From CAUZIZ01 sp965218775 (GTDB taxonomy: Bacteria > Acidobacteriota > UBA6911 > RPQK01 > JAJDTT01): a stretch of 64,000 nt of DNA. Positions 18,134 through 26,688 of the stretch are shown piece after piece (position 1 is the stretch's first letter; every line of letters starts with the position of its first letter). Location: assembly GCA_965218775.1 (NCBI GenBank), contig CBDCLS010000006.1, positions 310,001 to 374,000 of the forward strand, read 5' to 3'. Position numbers and translations under genes: made by a program. The notes beneath the pieces are model-generated. The model was not told the DNA's origin and did no database searches. It was given only the letters and a program-made list of their open reading frames with translations.

Positions 18134-19720
18134 TCAAAACCAGAAAGCCAGCTGCCGCGACTCGAACCCCTGATAATCCCCGACGATAAGCAGGGGCATC
18201 TTGGGCTGTCGGACGAGACTCGCAAGCAAGACGAGACCATCGTCGCCCGCGACAATCAGCGAAAGGCGCTTCCGGTCCTCGAAGACGAGAACCTCGGCCG
18301 GACCTCCGGATCCCAAGCGATCCAAGGTCAAGGATTGGATGGAAGGCTTCAGGAATCGTTGGCTGATGAACTCGCTTCCGAATCCCGGAGAGAGAGTGGC
18401 CACACGGTCCAGTTCCCGATCCATCACGAGAAGCTGTTGGCCACGGAAGGCTGCCTCCGACACGACCACCAGTCCCGGAGTGAACGGCAGCAACAATTCT
18501 TTCCGATACTGAAGGATGTCGGCGGAGCGCTCATAGACGATCAACCTCGACCCTCGGTCGGTCACCAGTACCAACTCCGGATCTCCGGCGCCATCCATAT
18601 CAAAGACCGCCATGCTGAGTACAGTCTGGTGAAAGGCGAACCCTTGAGCTTGCTGCTCAAATCCACCAGCTGACCGTCCCAGATAGGAATCAAGCTTGGT
18701 CCCCAATTCACCGGTGCGAGCTCGGACAACGTCGAGCACTCCATCCTGATTCAGATCGGCGGTGACGATCCTGTCAGTCTCTTCAAAGATCAGATTGTTG
18801 TCCGTAATTATCGGGGGTAAATTGAAGTTGAACTCGTTCTCCAGGACGAATCCTCCTACCTCGTCGCGAAACGCTCGAAAGACCCCAGCATCGGACCGAT
18901 CCTCGCCAAAATTGCCAATCACAAGAAAGCCGAATTCAGGATCCTCGGGTTCCGTATCCGTGATGTCCATTACGGGCGGAGAGTCAGACGACACCCCATC
19001 AGGTCCGTCCGGATCGAGGCCAGTGGGCGGGCCGTTGGACGCCTCATCGGCAGGCTCGTTGGATGACTCATCCACGGGGTCTGGATCTGGAGACAGATCA
19101 TCTGGCAGAGGGGAAAGTTCTCGTCCCAAGGCTTGGTCGAAGGGATTGCCGGCAGGCTGAATCAGCCTGAAAGAGAGGTCGGTAAACAAGTTCTGGGCCG
19201 CGTTTTCGTAATCTCGCTCCAACTCCCAGAGCTCCCGATCGATCCGTTCGAAATCGAGATCCGCGGTCGCCAGATCCGCCGAGTTCCCGTACCGGCTTCG
19301 ATTGCCAACAGACGCTCCGAGTCGAGCTTTTCCGGAGGTCGAAACACCCTTGGCACTGTCAACATCCGGCGAACGGCCGAACCAACCTTCATCAACTCCC
19401 GCCTTGCTCTCGGCAACATCGGCAAGTGCTGCTAGGGCGCCGATCTCAGCACCATCCACCCCAAAAGCCGGTGCAGCTTGAGACGGCACTCCCTGCTTCC
19501 TGGTCCCTAGATCGAGCCTTCTCCTGAAACTCAACGGGGGTGAGGTCCCATCACTGGGTAGAGCCGCGACGAAAGAAGCGGTAGACGGTGGGGCTGGGGG
19601 CTGGGATTCGGTTACTTGAGGTGGTCTCGGTATCGAGAGCAACAACGCAAAAGCGCAAACACCAGCGCTCCATCGAACGGGAGATCCCTTAGTAACGTTG
19701 CTTCTCTCTTTTAGATACAC
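18134..19720 (-). CDS. exported protein with FG-GAP/VCBS-type propeller repeats
   Basis: 528 residues from GTG 19720. An N-terminal hydrophobic segment (WSAGVCAFALLLSIP) is followed by a long Pro/Ser/Asp-rich low-complexity region up to about residue 250. A C-terminal half then holds repeats of the FG-GAP/VCBS type: FLVIGNFGEDRSDAGVF, TADLNQDGVLDVVRARTGE (Asp-rich calcium loop), AVFDMDGAGDPELVLVTDRG and LDRLGSGGPAEVLVFED. Such repeats form beta-propellers in extracellular proteins. No catalytic motif. Probably surface-exposed or secreted. It lies between two mobile elements. Confidence 0.7.
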   Translation of the reverse strand: MYLKERSNVTKGSPVRWSAGVCAFALLLSIPRPPQVTESQPPAPPSTASFVAALPSDGTSPPLSFRRRLDLGTRKQGVPSQAAPAFGVDGAEIGALAALADVAESKAGVDEGWFGRSPDVDSAKGVSTSGKARLGASVGNRSRYGNSADLATADLDFERIDRELWELERDYENAAQNLFTDLSFRLIQPAGNPFDQALGRELSPLPDDLSPDPDPVDESSNEPADEASNGPPTGLDPDGPDGVSSDSPPVMDITDTEPEDPEFGFLVIGNFGEDRSDAGVFRAFRDEVGGFVLENEFNFNLPPIITDNNLIFEETDRIVTADLNQDGVLDVVRARTGELGTKLDSYLGRSAGGFEQQAQGFAFHQTVLSMAVFDMDGAGDPELVLVTDRGSRLIVYERSADILQYRKELLLPFTPGLVVVSEAAFRGQQLLVMDRELDRVATLSPGFGSEFISQRFLKPSIQSLTLDRLGSGGPAEVLVFEDRKRLSLIVAGDDGLVLLASLVRQPKMPLLIVGDYQGFESRQLAFWF

Positions 19721-19801
19721 GTTTCCCTAACTCGAAGACAGGTAAGCCACTGGTTTGACCAGTGAGACTTTCCAGGTTTGACATTTAGATTCAGTAATAG
19801 G

Positions 19802-19842
19802 ATGCCTCCTTTGGGGCTTGGCGGTACCCACAAAGGAGGCAT
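19802..19842 (+). promoter_or_regulatory. left-end hairpin that buries the transposase ribosome site
   Basis: The right arm of the 12-bp perfect stem (CAAAGGAGGCAT) contains AGGAGG, the ribosome-binding site of the transposase starting at 19848. In IS200 the equivalent left-end structure represses translation of tnpA. The geometry here is the same, so the same control is inferred. Confidence 0.7.
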
Positions 19843-19847
19843 AAAGC

Positions 19848-20267
19848 ATGTCATATGAGAGCTTAAGCCATACCCGATGGGACTGCAAATACCATATCGT
19901 GTTTGTCCCCAAAGGGAGAAGGAAAGTGCTGTACGGAAAGATTCGAGAGTTTCTGGGCCCGGTCTTGCGAGAATTGGCGAGGCAAAGGGAGAGCACCATC
20001 CTGGAAGGACACATGGTAGTAGACCATGTGCATATGTTGATCCAGGTCCCGCCGAAGTATTCGGTGGCTCAGGTGATCGGCTACCTCAAGGGGAAAAGCG
20101 CGATTGCGGTGGCACGCCAATTTGGGGGCAGGAAGCGCAACTTCAACGGCGAAAAGTTGTGGGCGCGCGGCTATGCGGTCTCGACGGTTGGATTCGAAGA
20201 GAAGCAGATTCGCAAATACATCCGACATCAAGATCACCTCGACGGTAAGGACGACGGCTTGTTCTAA
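19848..20267 (+). CDS. tnpA: IS200/IS605-family transposase (Y1 HUH)
   Basis: 139 residues, full length for the family. The HUH metal motif is H60-V-H62 (VVDHVHML). The nucleophilic tyrosine is Y124 in RKYIRHQ. The N-terminal SHTRWDCKYHIVFVPKGRRK is typical. It acts on single-stranded DNA at replication forks to excise and insert the element without inverted repeats. All catalytic residues are present, so the copy could be active. Confidence 0.93.
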   Translation: MSYESLSHTRWDCKYHIVFVPKGRRKVLYGKIREFLGPVLRELARQRESTILEGHMVVDHVHMLIQVPPKYSVAQVIGYLKGKSAIAVARQFGGRKRNFNGEKLWARGYAVSTVGFEEKQIRKYIRHQDHLDGKDDGLF

Positions 20268-20335
20268 CGAGTAAAGATTGGCCGCCCTTGGGGCGGCTCA
20301 CAACCGCCAAGCTCCCCGCTCTGCGGGGACGTTAT

Positions 20336-20903
20336 GACTTACTTCTCTAAACTACTTTATACAGGATGGTTCGAGTTCAAGTAAAGCGTAAAAACGGGCT
20401 CCGCGGCTATCTGTTTCGGATTCTTCGCGCCTACTGCCGGGGCCACACCGTCCGGCTACGACCCAGATCCTCAGAACTCGAGAGGAAGGTAAGAGTCGAC
20501 CCAACGAAGAAAAAACCGGCTCAACAGGCAATCACAGCACTATAGTCTTATCGGCGGACCGACTCTGATCGTTAGACCCTTTCCACTCAAGCCCTCAAAG
20601 CGGCGCCGTGGCCCGTTGGAGGGAGCTTGAGGCCTCTTCGTGTTCTAGCTGATCGTCTGCCTCAAGGCGCCCACTTCCTCACAGTCTGGATCTGTTCTAG
20701 CCCGAATGAACCGCCAGGGCGAAACCGGGATAGGGTGCCTGAAACCTCTGACTCGAGATGCCGATTGCACAGCCTACAACCTTTGCAACTTTCGCTTCCG
20801 CCAATCATCTTCTATCATTGCTTTCAGGAGAGAGAGGCTGATAGGTTCGAGGGCTTCGTAGGAGAAGCGGGAAGCCACGCCTTCACCGCTTATTCGCCTA
20901 ACG
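20336..20903. other. gap without a recognisable gene
   Basis: About 570 bp between the IS200-type element and the ECF sigma gene. Short open frames exist but have poor starts and no family resemblance. A phrase like a tRNA T-arm (GGTTCGAGTTC near 20367) is not part of a tRNA cloverleaf. The promoter of the sigma module should lie in the right-hand part, but I cannot point to clear -35/-10 elements. Confidence 0.5.
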
Positions 20904-21497
20904 ATGCCTGAGGAAGTCAGCCAAGAAGAGCTGAGAGAGGTGATAAGGGGCGTCCAAGCAGGCTCCCCTGAAGCGTTTCAGAGGCTTTACGCTCTCTTTT
21001 CGAAGCGGATTTATAACTTCATCTGGCGGCTGATTGGCTCGACAGAGGATGCGGAGGATCTCACTCAGGATACGTTCCTGAAGGTTCATAGTGAGCTCAG
21101 AAGCCTTAGAGATCCAGACCAATTCAAGTTCTGGCTTTATCGGATCGCTCGAAATGAAGTTTATCAGAAGCTGCGAAGGGCGCAGCGGACGACAGAGGTA
21201 TCAATCGATGAGGATGATTTCTTCTTGCCCAGGTTGGTGGCAGAGGACACCCTCGATCTCGATCCTGAGAGAAGGTTTCTGGCTCACGAGCTCAACGGGA
21301 TCGTTCAGAGGGCTCTGGAGTCGATGTCGCCCAAATACCGGGATGTATTCGTCCTCGCGGTTTTTCAGAAGATGAAGTATGACGATATCGCCGAGATCGT
21401 TGGACGTTCCCTGTTGTCGGTCAAAACAGATATTTACCGGGCTCGGCTTATCGTCAAGGATTACGTCAAGACTTACTTGAAGCGACAAAAGACATGA
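20904..21497 (+). CDS. ECF-type RNA polymerase sigma factor
   Basis: 197 residues. Region 2 is FQRLYALFSKRIYNFIWRLIGSTEDAEDLTQDTFLKVH with the DAEDLTQDTF core. Region 4 is ALESMSPKYRDVFVLAVFQKMKYDDIAEIVGRSLLSVKTDIYRAR, a helix-turn-helix that recognises the -35 element. The start ATG is weakly preceded by purines. It overlaps the anti-sigma gene by 4 bp. ECF factors of this layout usually activate their own operon plus envelope genes, and the divergent T2SS operon next door is a candidate target (inference). Confidence 0.9.
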   Translation: MPEEVSQEELREVIRGVQAGSPEAFQRLYALFSKRIYNFIWRLIGSTEDAEDLTQDTFLKVHSELRSLRDPDQFKFWLYRIARNEVYQKLRRAQRTTEVSIDEDDFFLPRLVAEDTLDLDPERRFLAHELNGIVQRALESMSPKYRDVFVLAVFQKMKYDDIAEIVGRSLLSVKTDIYRARLIVKDYVKTYLKRQKT

Positions 21498-21994
21498 AGT
21501 CCAACTGCCAGCATTTTCGACCGCAGCTTTCGGCTCTGGCCGATCAAAGCCTCGAGCCGGAACACCGGACACAGGTAGAGGAGCATCTGGCTTCCTGCCT
21601 GGACTGCACGGGGTTTATGAAGCAGGAGCTGGAGCTAGTGCAGTTGTTGGGAGATGAGCGCTTCCAGCTGGAACCTTCTCCCCTGATCTGGAATCGAATC
21701 CAAGAGCAGCTCCAGAGTTCAGAGCCTCCTCGCTGGCGATGGATACTGGGGCAGATCCAGGACGCGTTCCAACTTAACGAACTGCGTTATGCCTTCGCTA
21801 GTCTGGTCTTGCTCTTGATAATTTCAGCTGTGTTCGTTGACTCTGGATCCAGGTTGGGACCGGACCCACAGATTCTGGCCCATCTCGACTCATATACCGT
21901 CGAGGTAAAGGAGGGTAACCCCTTCTGGGCGGGAATCGAGGACGCGAGGGAACTGAGAGACAATCCTTTTAGACAGTCCAGGAGCCACGAATGA
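21494..21994 (+). CDS. zinc-binding anti-sigma factor, membrane protein
   Basis: 166 residues. The N-terminal ZAS domain has C5 and the H-x3-C-x2-C motif (HLASCLDC). A single membrane helix (YAFASLVLLLIISAVF) is near residue 100, with a short periplasmic tail. It would hold the preceding sigma factor inactive at the inner membrane. It overlaps both neighbours by 4 bp, so the three genes are coupled. Confidence 0.85.
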   Translation: MKSNCQHFRPQLSALADQSLEPEHRTQVEEHLASCLDCTGFMKQELELVQLLGDERFQLEPSPLIWNRIQEQLQSSEPPRWRWILGQIQDAFQLNELRYAFASLVLLLIISAVFVDSGSRLGPDPQILAHLDSYTVEVKEGNPFWAGIEDARELRDNPFRQSRSHE

Positions 21995-22437
21995 AAAGGA
22001 TTGTCTTGCTTCTCCTATGTCTGGGGGCTTTGAATCCGGTTGTCTCGGGACAGGTCGGTCAAGCCGAAGTGCAGGCAGACGCCGAAATACAGGCGAAGCT
22101 GGAGTATGCTGGCGCTGCGCATGAAATCATTTCTATCTTGATCGAAAAGGGCAAGTACGCGGCTGCCCTTCCTGAATTTCGCAATATTCTGGAGCTTGAC
22201 CTGACAGGAGACGACGAGACTTTGGTAGTTCACTCAGCACTCACATTCGCCGAGTCGCTGACTGAAGCGGGTCAGCATGGAACCGCTCACCAAATTCTCG
22301 ACAGCTCCATTTCTCAGCTTCGAGAGCGGGCCAGCAAGTACACGCTTTTGATGTATAAGGCAAAGTACCTAAAGGATCAAGGTAGGACGCAAGAAGCAAT
22401 CGAGATCTACCGCAAGGCTCAACAGCTACCGGACTGA
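21991..22437 (+). CDS. small exported TPR-like protein of the sigma module
   Basis: 148 residues with a signal peptide (MKRIVLLLLCLGALNPVVSG). The rest is alpha-helical with TPR-like spacing (GKYAAALPEFRNILELD, AGQHGTAHQILDSSISQL, QGRTQEAIEIYRKAQQL). Function unknown. Its place in the same unit as sigma and anti-sigma suggests a periplasmic sensor or target. Only 10 bp separate its end from the end of the convergent gspD. Confidence 0.65.
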   Translation: MKRIVLLLLCLGALNPVVSGQVGQAEVQADAEIQAKLEYAGAAHEIISILIEKGKYAAALPEFRNILELDLTGDDETLVVHSALTFAESLTEAGQHGTAHQILDSSISQLRERASKYTLLMYKAKYLKDQGRTQEAIEIYRKAQQLPD

Positions 22438-22447
22438 TTCTCCCTCT

Positions 22448-25078
22448 CTATCGGCCCTCGGCCTCTCTCCGCAACTCTTCATCGCGACGCATCTGCTTCA
22501 GTTCCATCTCCTCAATGCGCTTTCTTTCGATGAAACCGTAAGCGTTCTTGAGAGAGCGCTGAAAATCGAGCGTGAGCTCCACTGCCGTGGGAAGATTCCG
22601 AATGACGTGGGGCGTGATGAAAACGACAAGTTCGGCCCGGCGTCGATCCTTGGTCGTATGACCAAAGAGGGCACCTACGATGGGGATGTCCCCCAGCAGG
22701 GGAACCCGACTCTTCGCCCTATTCAAGGATTCGCTTATAACTCCTGCGATAGCGACCGTCTGTCCATCTCTGACGATCAGGGACGTTTCCACATAGCTGC
22801 GATTGATGGTCGGCGTCAGCGCGGCACCGGAAGCAGAGCTGACTTCGATCGCTAGATCCATGGTCACGATGCCACCGGCGCTGATCCGGGGCATGATCAG
22901 AAGAGTGGTTCCAGTTGGGCGAAACTGGATCGAACTGACAAAATTCTGGGCTCCACCCAGTCCACCCAGAGGATTCCCATAGGATGAAGTGGTAACCGGG
23001 ACCTCAGCCCCGACGTTGATAGAGGCTTGCATCCCATCGACGGCCATCAACCGCGGGGCTTCAACCAGCTCGACATTGGTCTGCGAGCGTAAGGCGTTGA
23101 TGGTCGCCTCCAGCTCTCGCGCTTCTCCGACGATGGCTCGTGTTACAGCAGAAAACGTGCCACCGGAGCCTCCGTCGCCCGGCCCCGAAATACCACCCGT
23201 CGTAGCCGGCCCTTCCGATTGTTTCGCACGGAGAAAGGCGACAACACCGAAGCTCAGATTATCGGTGAGATCTACCGAATAGATTCTGCCTTCGATTAAA
23301 ACCTGTCGGGGCAGAACATCCAATTGCCTGATGGTCTGTAGAAGAAACCGATAGTCTGCCTCTGTAGACTGGATGATGAGCGAGTTGTTGAACTCATTGA
23401 CGATAATACGCACATTGCCGGCATCGACGGCTCGAATATCGGACTGCGTACTCATGGGACGCCCCTCCAACGACGGCCCCATGCCCCCTCTCCCCATACC
23501 TCCCCGCCGGCGCTGTCTTTCGTCTACAAAGCCAGCCTCCTGAGTCGGCCTCCTTGGCGCCTTTTCTTTTTCCTCTGCGTCAGTTGCCGATGTGGGCAGC
23601 CCCTCGCCCCCTTCGTACAGTTGCGCCAGGACCTCGGCAATATTCGCCGCCGTGTTGTTCTCGACCTCATAGACGTAGGTCTTCATATTCATGTTGGTGG
23701 AGGGAGCATCCAGCCGCTCGAGCCATTTCTTCACCTCGTCCAACACCGCCGGCGCGTGAGTGACCACAAGCAAGCTGTTTAAGCGTTCAATAGCCACCAT
23801 GCGAACTCCGCCCGCCTTGTCGCCGGGAGCGAAGATCTTGCCCAGGTCCTCGGCGACGTCCGACACCGAATTGTTTTGGATCTCGATGAGCTCCACCGTG
23901 TTCAGAGCAAAGTAGTCGGTGTCCAGGATCCTGACCAGGTTGAGAATCTGCTGAATATTCCTGCGATAATCCGTAATGATCAGGATATTGGCGGAGACGA
24001 AGTCGATGACCGTGGCACCCTCGGTGATAAACGGCTGAACCATGGTCAGCACGTCCGAGGACGGCAGGTAGTGAAGGGGAATGATATAGGTGAAGACTCC
24101 TTCTTCCTGCTCGATCTGGGCTGCGGCCTCGGACTGGCCCACGGTAAGCACAGTGGGCCCCGGACTGTCGGGCTCCTGCTTACTCTCTTCCTGGGGATTT
24201 TGAGGGGTCAAGGACGGTTCGGTGATGGCTGGCTTCAGAGCTGCCCCTTGGGGTCCCAGTTCTGAGCTCTCGGAGGTCTCAGCCTCCTGGCCAGTCTTCT
24301 GCTGCGGGCTTGCTTCTTCGGTTTCCTCTTGCTGAGACTCTTTGCCTGCCGGCTTGTTTTCCTGGGATGCCGCAGGTTCCCTGCTCTGCTTGCCACGCTG
24401 GGTTGGCGGCACCAGAATCCGATGGGGAATCTTCGGACTCTTCGGAATGGGAAGAACCACGTACAGGCCCTCTTGTCGGACGACCGCGTGTCCGTTCATC
24501 TTGAGAACCTGCTCCATGACGCCAAACAGCTTATCTCTCGGAATCTCACCCACGGTAAAGAGATTGACCGACCCAGAGACCTGAGGATCGATGACATAGG
24601 AGTGGCCAAGTTCGGTCATGATGGCGTTGACCACCCGATCGATCGGCGCTTCTGTAAAGGAAAGACTTACTCCGGTACCGCCGGCCGCTTTAGCCTTATC
24701 TGCGCCTGGTCTTGGCGCTGCCTGCTGGGCTTTTGGAGCCCTGCCGACGACGGGGCTCGCGGCTGGAGGCGTGGCGGCCGGAGTGGCCGGAGCACTGGTG
24801 TGAACCGTGGGGGCACCATTCTCTCCGCTGGAGGCCTTCTTTACTCTCTCCTTATAGAGCTCCTCCAGCTGAACTCGCCGCTGCTCCATCATTTCCGCTT
24901 CGTGATTCACACTCGGAGGATTGGGAACCCCGACATTACCGGGAAGTTGATCGGGATCAGCTACGCCCGAGCCTTGCTGTTTCGTAGTCGTCGCCCGTTG
25001 GAAAAGGGCAAGCGCAGGAGAGGCCATCCCGGTTTGCGTCAGTATCGCTAGAATTATGAACGTTGAGAACCACATCAT
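22448..25078 (-). CDS. gspD: type II secretion secretin GspD
   Basis: 876 residues forming the outer-membrane channel of the T2SS. Domains: signal/membrane segment 1-24; low-complexity linker to 135; N0 about 137-211 (VSLSFTEAPIDRVVNAIMTELG, VSGSVNLFT); a Gln/Glu/Pro-rich insert about 212-326; N1 about 327-390; N2 about 392-460; N3 about 475-600 with a Gly/Arg-rich loop; and the secretin core about 605-835 with VEAPRLMAVDGMQASINVGAEVP and RVPLLGDIPIVGALF. The 115-residue insert between N0 and N1 is unusually long. Last gene of the gsp run, 112 bp after gspC. No pilotin gene is visible. Confidence 0.95.
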   Translation of the reverse strand: MMWFSTFIILAILTQTGMASPALALFQRATTTKQQGSGVADPDQLPGNVGVPNPPSVNHEAEMMEQRRVQLEELYKERVKKASSGENGAPTVHTSAPATPAATPPAASPVVGRAPKAQQAAPRPGADKAKAAGGTGVSLSFTEAPIDRVVNAIMTELGHSYVIDPQVSGSVNLFTVGEIPRDKLFGVMEQVLKMNGHAVVRQEGLYVVLPIPKSPKIPHRILVPPTQRGKQSREPAASQENKPAGKESQQEETEEASPQQKTGQEAETSESSELGPQGAALKPAITEPSLTPQNPQEESKQEPDSPGPTVLTVGQSEAAAQIEQEEGVFTYIIPLHYLPSSDVLTMVQPFITEGATVIDFVSANILIITDYRRNIQQILNLVRILDTDYFALNTVELIEIQNNSVSDVAEDLGKIFAPGDKAGGVRMVAIERLNSLLVVTHAPAVLDEVKKWLERLDAPSTNMNMKTYVYEVENNTAANIAEVLAQLYEGGEGLPTSATDAEEKEKAPRRPTQEAGFVDERQRRRGGMGRGGMGPSLEGRPMSTQSDIRAVDAGNVRIIVNEFNNSLIIQSTEADYRFLLQTIRQLDVLPRQVLIEGRIYSVDLTDNLSFGVVAFLRAKQSEGPATTGGISGPGDGGSGGTFSAVTRAIVGEARELEATINALRSQTNVELVEAPRLMAVDGMQASINVGAEVPVTTSSYGNPLGGLGGAQNFVSSIQFRPTGTTLLIMPRISAGGIVTMDLAIEVSSASGAALTPTINRSYVETSLIVRDGQTVAIAGVISESLNRAKSRVPLLGDIPIVGALFGHTTKDRRRAELVVFITPHVIRNLPTAVELTLDFQRSLKNAYGFIERKRIEEMELKQMRRDEELRREAEGR

Positions 25079-25190
25079 TTTGATTCAGTCACTATCGAGT
25101 TGAAAGGTTTGGAGATTGTCCAGATTCGCATTTCGTTTTCCTCAGCAGCACTGCCCTCCGTCACAGACGCGAAAAGGCACTTCCGGACTA

Positions 25191-26099
25191 CTAGCGGCGT
25201 CCCTGCGACGATTGGCCCCGGCCTCCAGGAACGCCAAGGTTGCCCGGCAAACCTCTTCCCTGCCCTCCGAATCCGGATCGTCCTCTTCCCGCGCCGAGTC
25301 CACCCCGACCACCGAGCCCACCTCGTCCACCCTGGCCGAGTCCACCTCGGCCACCTCGGCCGCCGAGTCCACCTCGGCCGCCCTGGCCGACGCCTGCCTG
25401 GCGCCCTGCGCCGGCTCGGCCAGCTGAACTGGCCTGGGTCCCGGAAGAACCTGCCGAGCCAACTTCAAGCCCCCGCTCCTTTTCCTTCGCAGCCGAGGCG
25501 CTGGTCGTCTCCACCGCAGCAGGCGCGGCGCCGACCGTGATGACGGTAACCGCAGCCCCTTTATACGCCGTGGCTGCCTGCTGAGGCGCTCCCTTGCTAT
25601 CGAAGATATCGATAAGCACTTCCTCGTCACGCCAGGTCAATAGGACCGTCGTGTCGGTGATTTCGCTGACCTTGTAACCTTGAACCTCATCTCCAACTGC
25701 GACAGACCGGCTTTTCCCCTGGCTCTTTTTTCCCTCGTAGACCGTAAGAAAAGCGCGTCTTTCCCCTTTCATCATCGATATCCCGGTCAGGGCGGGCTTC
25801 ATCGGAAGAGCGGGGGCCTTCTCCTCCTCCGGCTCGACCTCCGCCGCCGCCTCGGGACCTCGCTGGGGCGTGAAAAGATTCTTCTCGGCAATGATCAGAA
25901 ATTCTGGAAAGGGCCTGGGACCCTCCTCCAGGGCGACCCCAACATTGGCCGGCCCCTCTTGACTGGGCTCGAGCTGACTGACAAGCCGCTCGACGCTATT
26001 CGTTTCTTCGAACGCCTCCCAGCCTGAGATCAGTCGCTCTGCGAGAACCGCAGTCCCAACCACCATCAACAGATTCAGTACCAGAATTCCCTGTTTCAT
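25191..26099 (-). CDS. gspC: GspC-like inner-membrane protein with Gly/Arg-rich tail
   Basis: 302 residues. An N-terminal membrane helix (ILVLNLLMVVGTAVLA), a Pro/Glu-rich linker, and a homology-region domain at about 66-168 (FLIIAEKNLFTPQRG ... LTGISMMKGERRAFLTVYEG ... SVAVGDEVQGYKVSEI ... VLLTWRDEEVLIDIF) identify it as GspC, which links the inner-membrane platform to GspD N0. No PDZ or coiled-coil domain follows. Residues about 228-302 are instead almost pure Gly/Arg with RGG repeats (GQGGRGGLGGRGGRGGLGQG), encoded by tandem 18-bp-like units at about 25290-25395. Position between gspM and gspD fits the assignment. Confidence 0.82.
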   Translation of the reverse strand: MKQGILVLNLLMVVGTAVLAERLISGWEAFEETNSVERLVSQLEPSQEGPANVGVALEEGPRPFPEFLIIAEKNLFTPQRGPEAAAEVEPEEEKAPALPMKPALTGISMMKGERRAFLTVYEGKKSQGKSRSVAVGDEVQGYKVSEITDTTVLLTWRDEEVLIDIFDSKGAPQQAATAYKGAAVTVITVGAAPAAVETTSASAAKEKERGLEVGSAGSSGTQASSAGRAGAGRQAGVGQGGRGGLGGRGGRGGLGQGGRGGLGGRGGLGAGRGRSGFGGQGRGLPGNLGVPGGRGQSSQGRR

Positions 26100-26124
26100 T
26101 CTTGACTCTTCCTGTACTGATGCC

Positions 26125-26688
26125 CTACTTCGAATAAAGTCGAATCAGGCCTGACACATTCATTCGAGGTTGAAGACGGATTTCCTTCTTCACCCTCAAG
26201 CCGGCCAAATAGAAATCCTCCACCAGCAGGAACTTGGGATAGCTGGAAAGGGCGTGGACGAAACTGACGAGTTGGTCCATGGAGGCCTGCAGATTGAGCT
26301 GCAGCGTAATCTTGGAATAGCGTTCTCCGAGCTTACGCTCCTGCAAAGGATTGCTCCGCGCAATGGTAACCCCTTGCTCGGACGCGAGATTCCGAATAGT
26401 CAGCTCCAACTCACTGGTGGCCTTGCTCGAATTGGGTGAATCCAAAAGCATGCCGCTGTGATCTTCCAGAGCACGGTCCAATGTATCAAGACGCTCAAGG
26501 TAGAGGCCCCTTTGCTGGATCAGCTGAATCGAACGCTGCAGGAGATCTGCCTTCACATCCAGCTGGGTCTCGACGTCCGCCTGTGCATCAGTAAAAGGCT
26601 GAACCAGGTAAAAGAACACCAAGACCAGTATTACGATAGGACCACCTACTGACAAAACTCGCTTTTCCCGGAATGAAAGTTTCCTCAT
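26125..26688 (-). CDS. gspM: T2SS assembly protein GspM (PilO fold)
   Basis: 187 residues: a short cytoplasmic start, one membrane helix (SVGGPIVILVLVFFYLVQPF), a coiled coil at about 35-80, and a ferredoxin-like PilO/GspM domain (KITLQLNLQASMDQLVSFVHALSSYPKFLLVEDF). It pairs with GspL in the inner-membrane platform. The start ATGA overlaps the gspL stop. Confidence 0.85.
   Translation of the reverse strand: MRKLSFREKRVLSVGGPIVILVLVFFYLVQPFTDAQADVETQLDVKADLLQRSIQLIQQRGLYLERLDTLDRALEDHSGMLLDSPNSSKATSELELTIRNLASEQGVTIARSNPLQERKLGERYSKITLQLNLQASMDQLVSFVHALSSYPKFLLVEDFYLAGLRVKKEIRLQPRMNVSGLIRLYSK

Larger units (their letters stand above)
19795..20335 (+). mobile_element. IS200/IS605-type insertion sequence
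   Basis: A single Y1 transposase gene flanked by hairpins: a perfect 12-bp inverted repeat on the left (19802-19813 / 19831-19842), and two 7-bp hairpins on the right (GCCGCCC-TTG-GGGCGGC at 20281-20297 and TCCCCGC-TCT-GCGGGGA at 20313-20329). There are no terminal inverted repeats and no accessory tnpB, as expected for IS200. Exact ends are approximate. Confidence 0.8.

Noticed and set aside
20360..20380. GGTTCGAGTTC, like a tRNA T-arm
   Set aside because: No acceptor stem, D-arm or anticodon arm can be built around it.
20627..20911. 94-residue open frame before the sigma gene
   Set aside because: Poor start, no homology features, and it runs into the sigma gene in another frame.
25100..25584. 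Pro/Arg-rich open frames opposite the GspC tail
   Set aside because: By-products of the GC-rich RGG-coding repeats read on the other strand.
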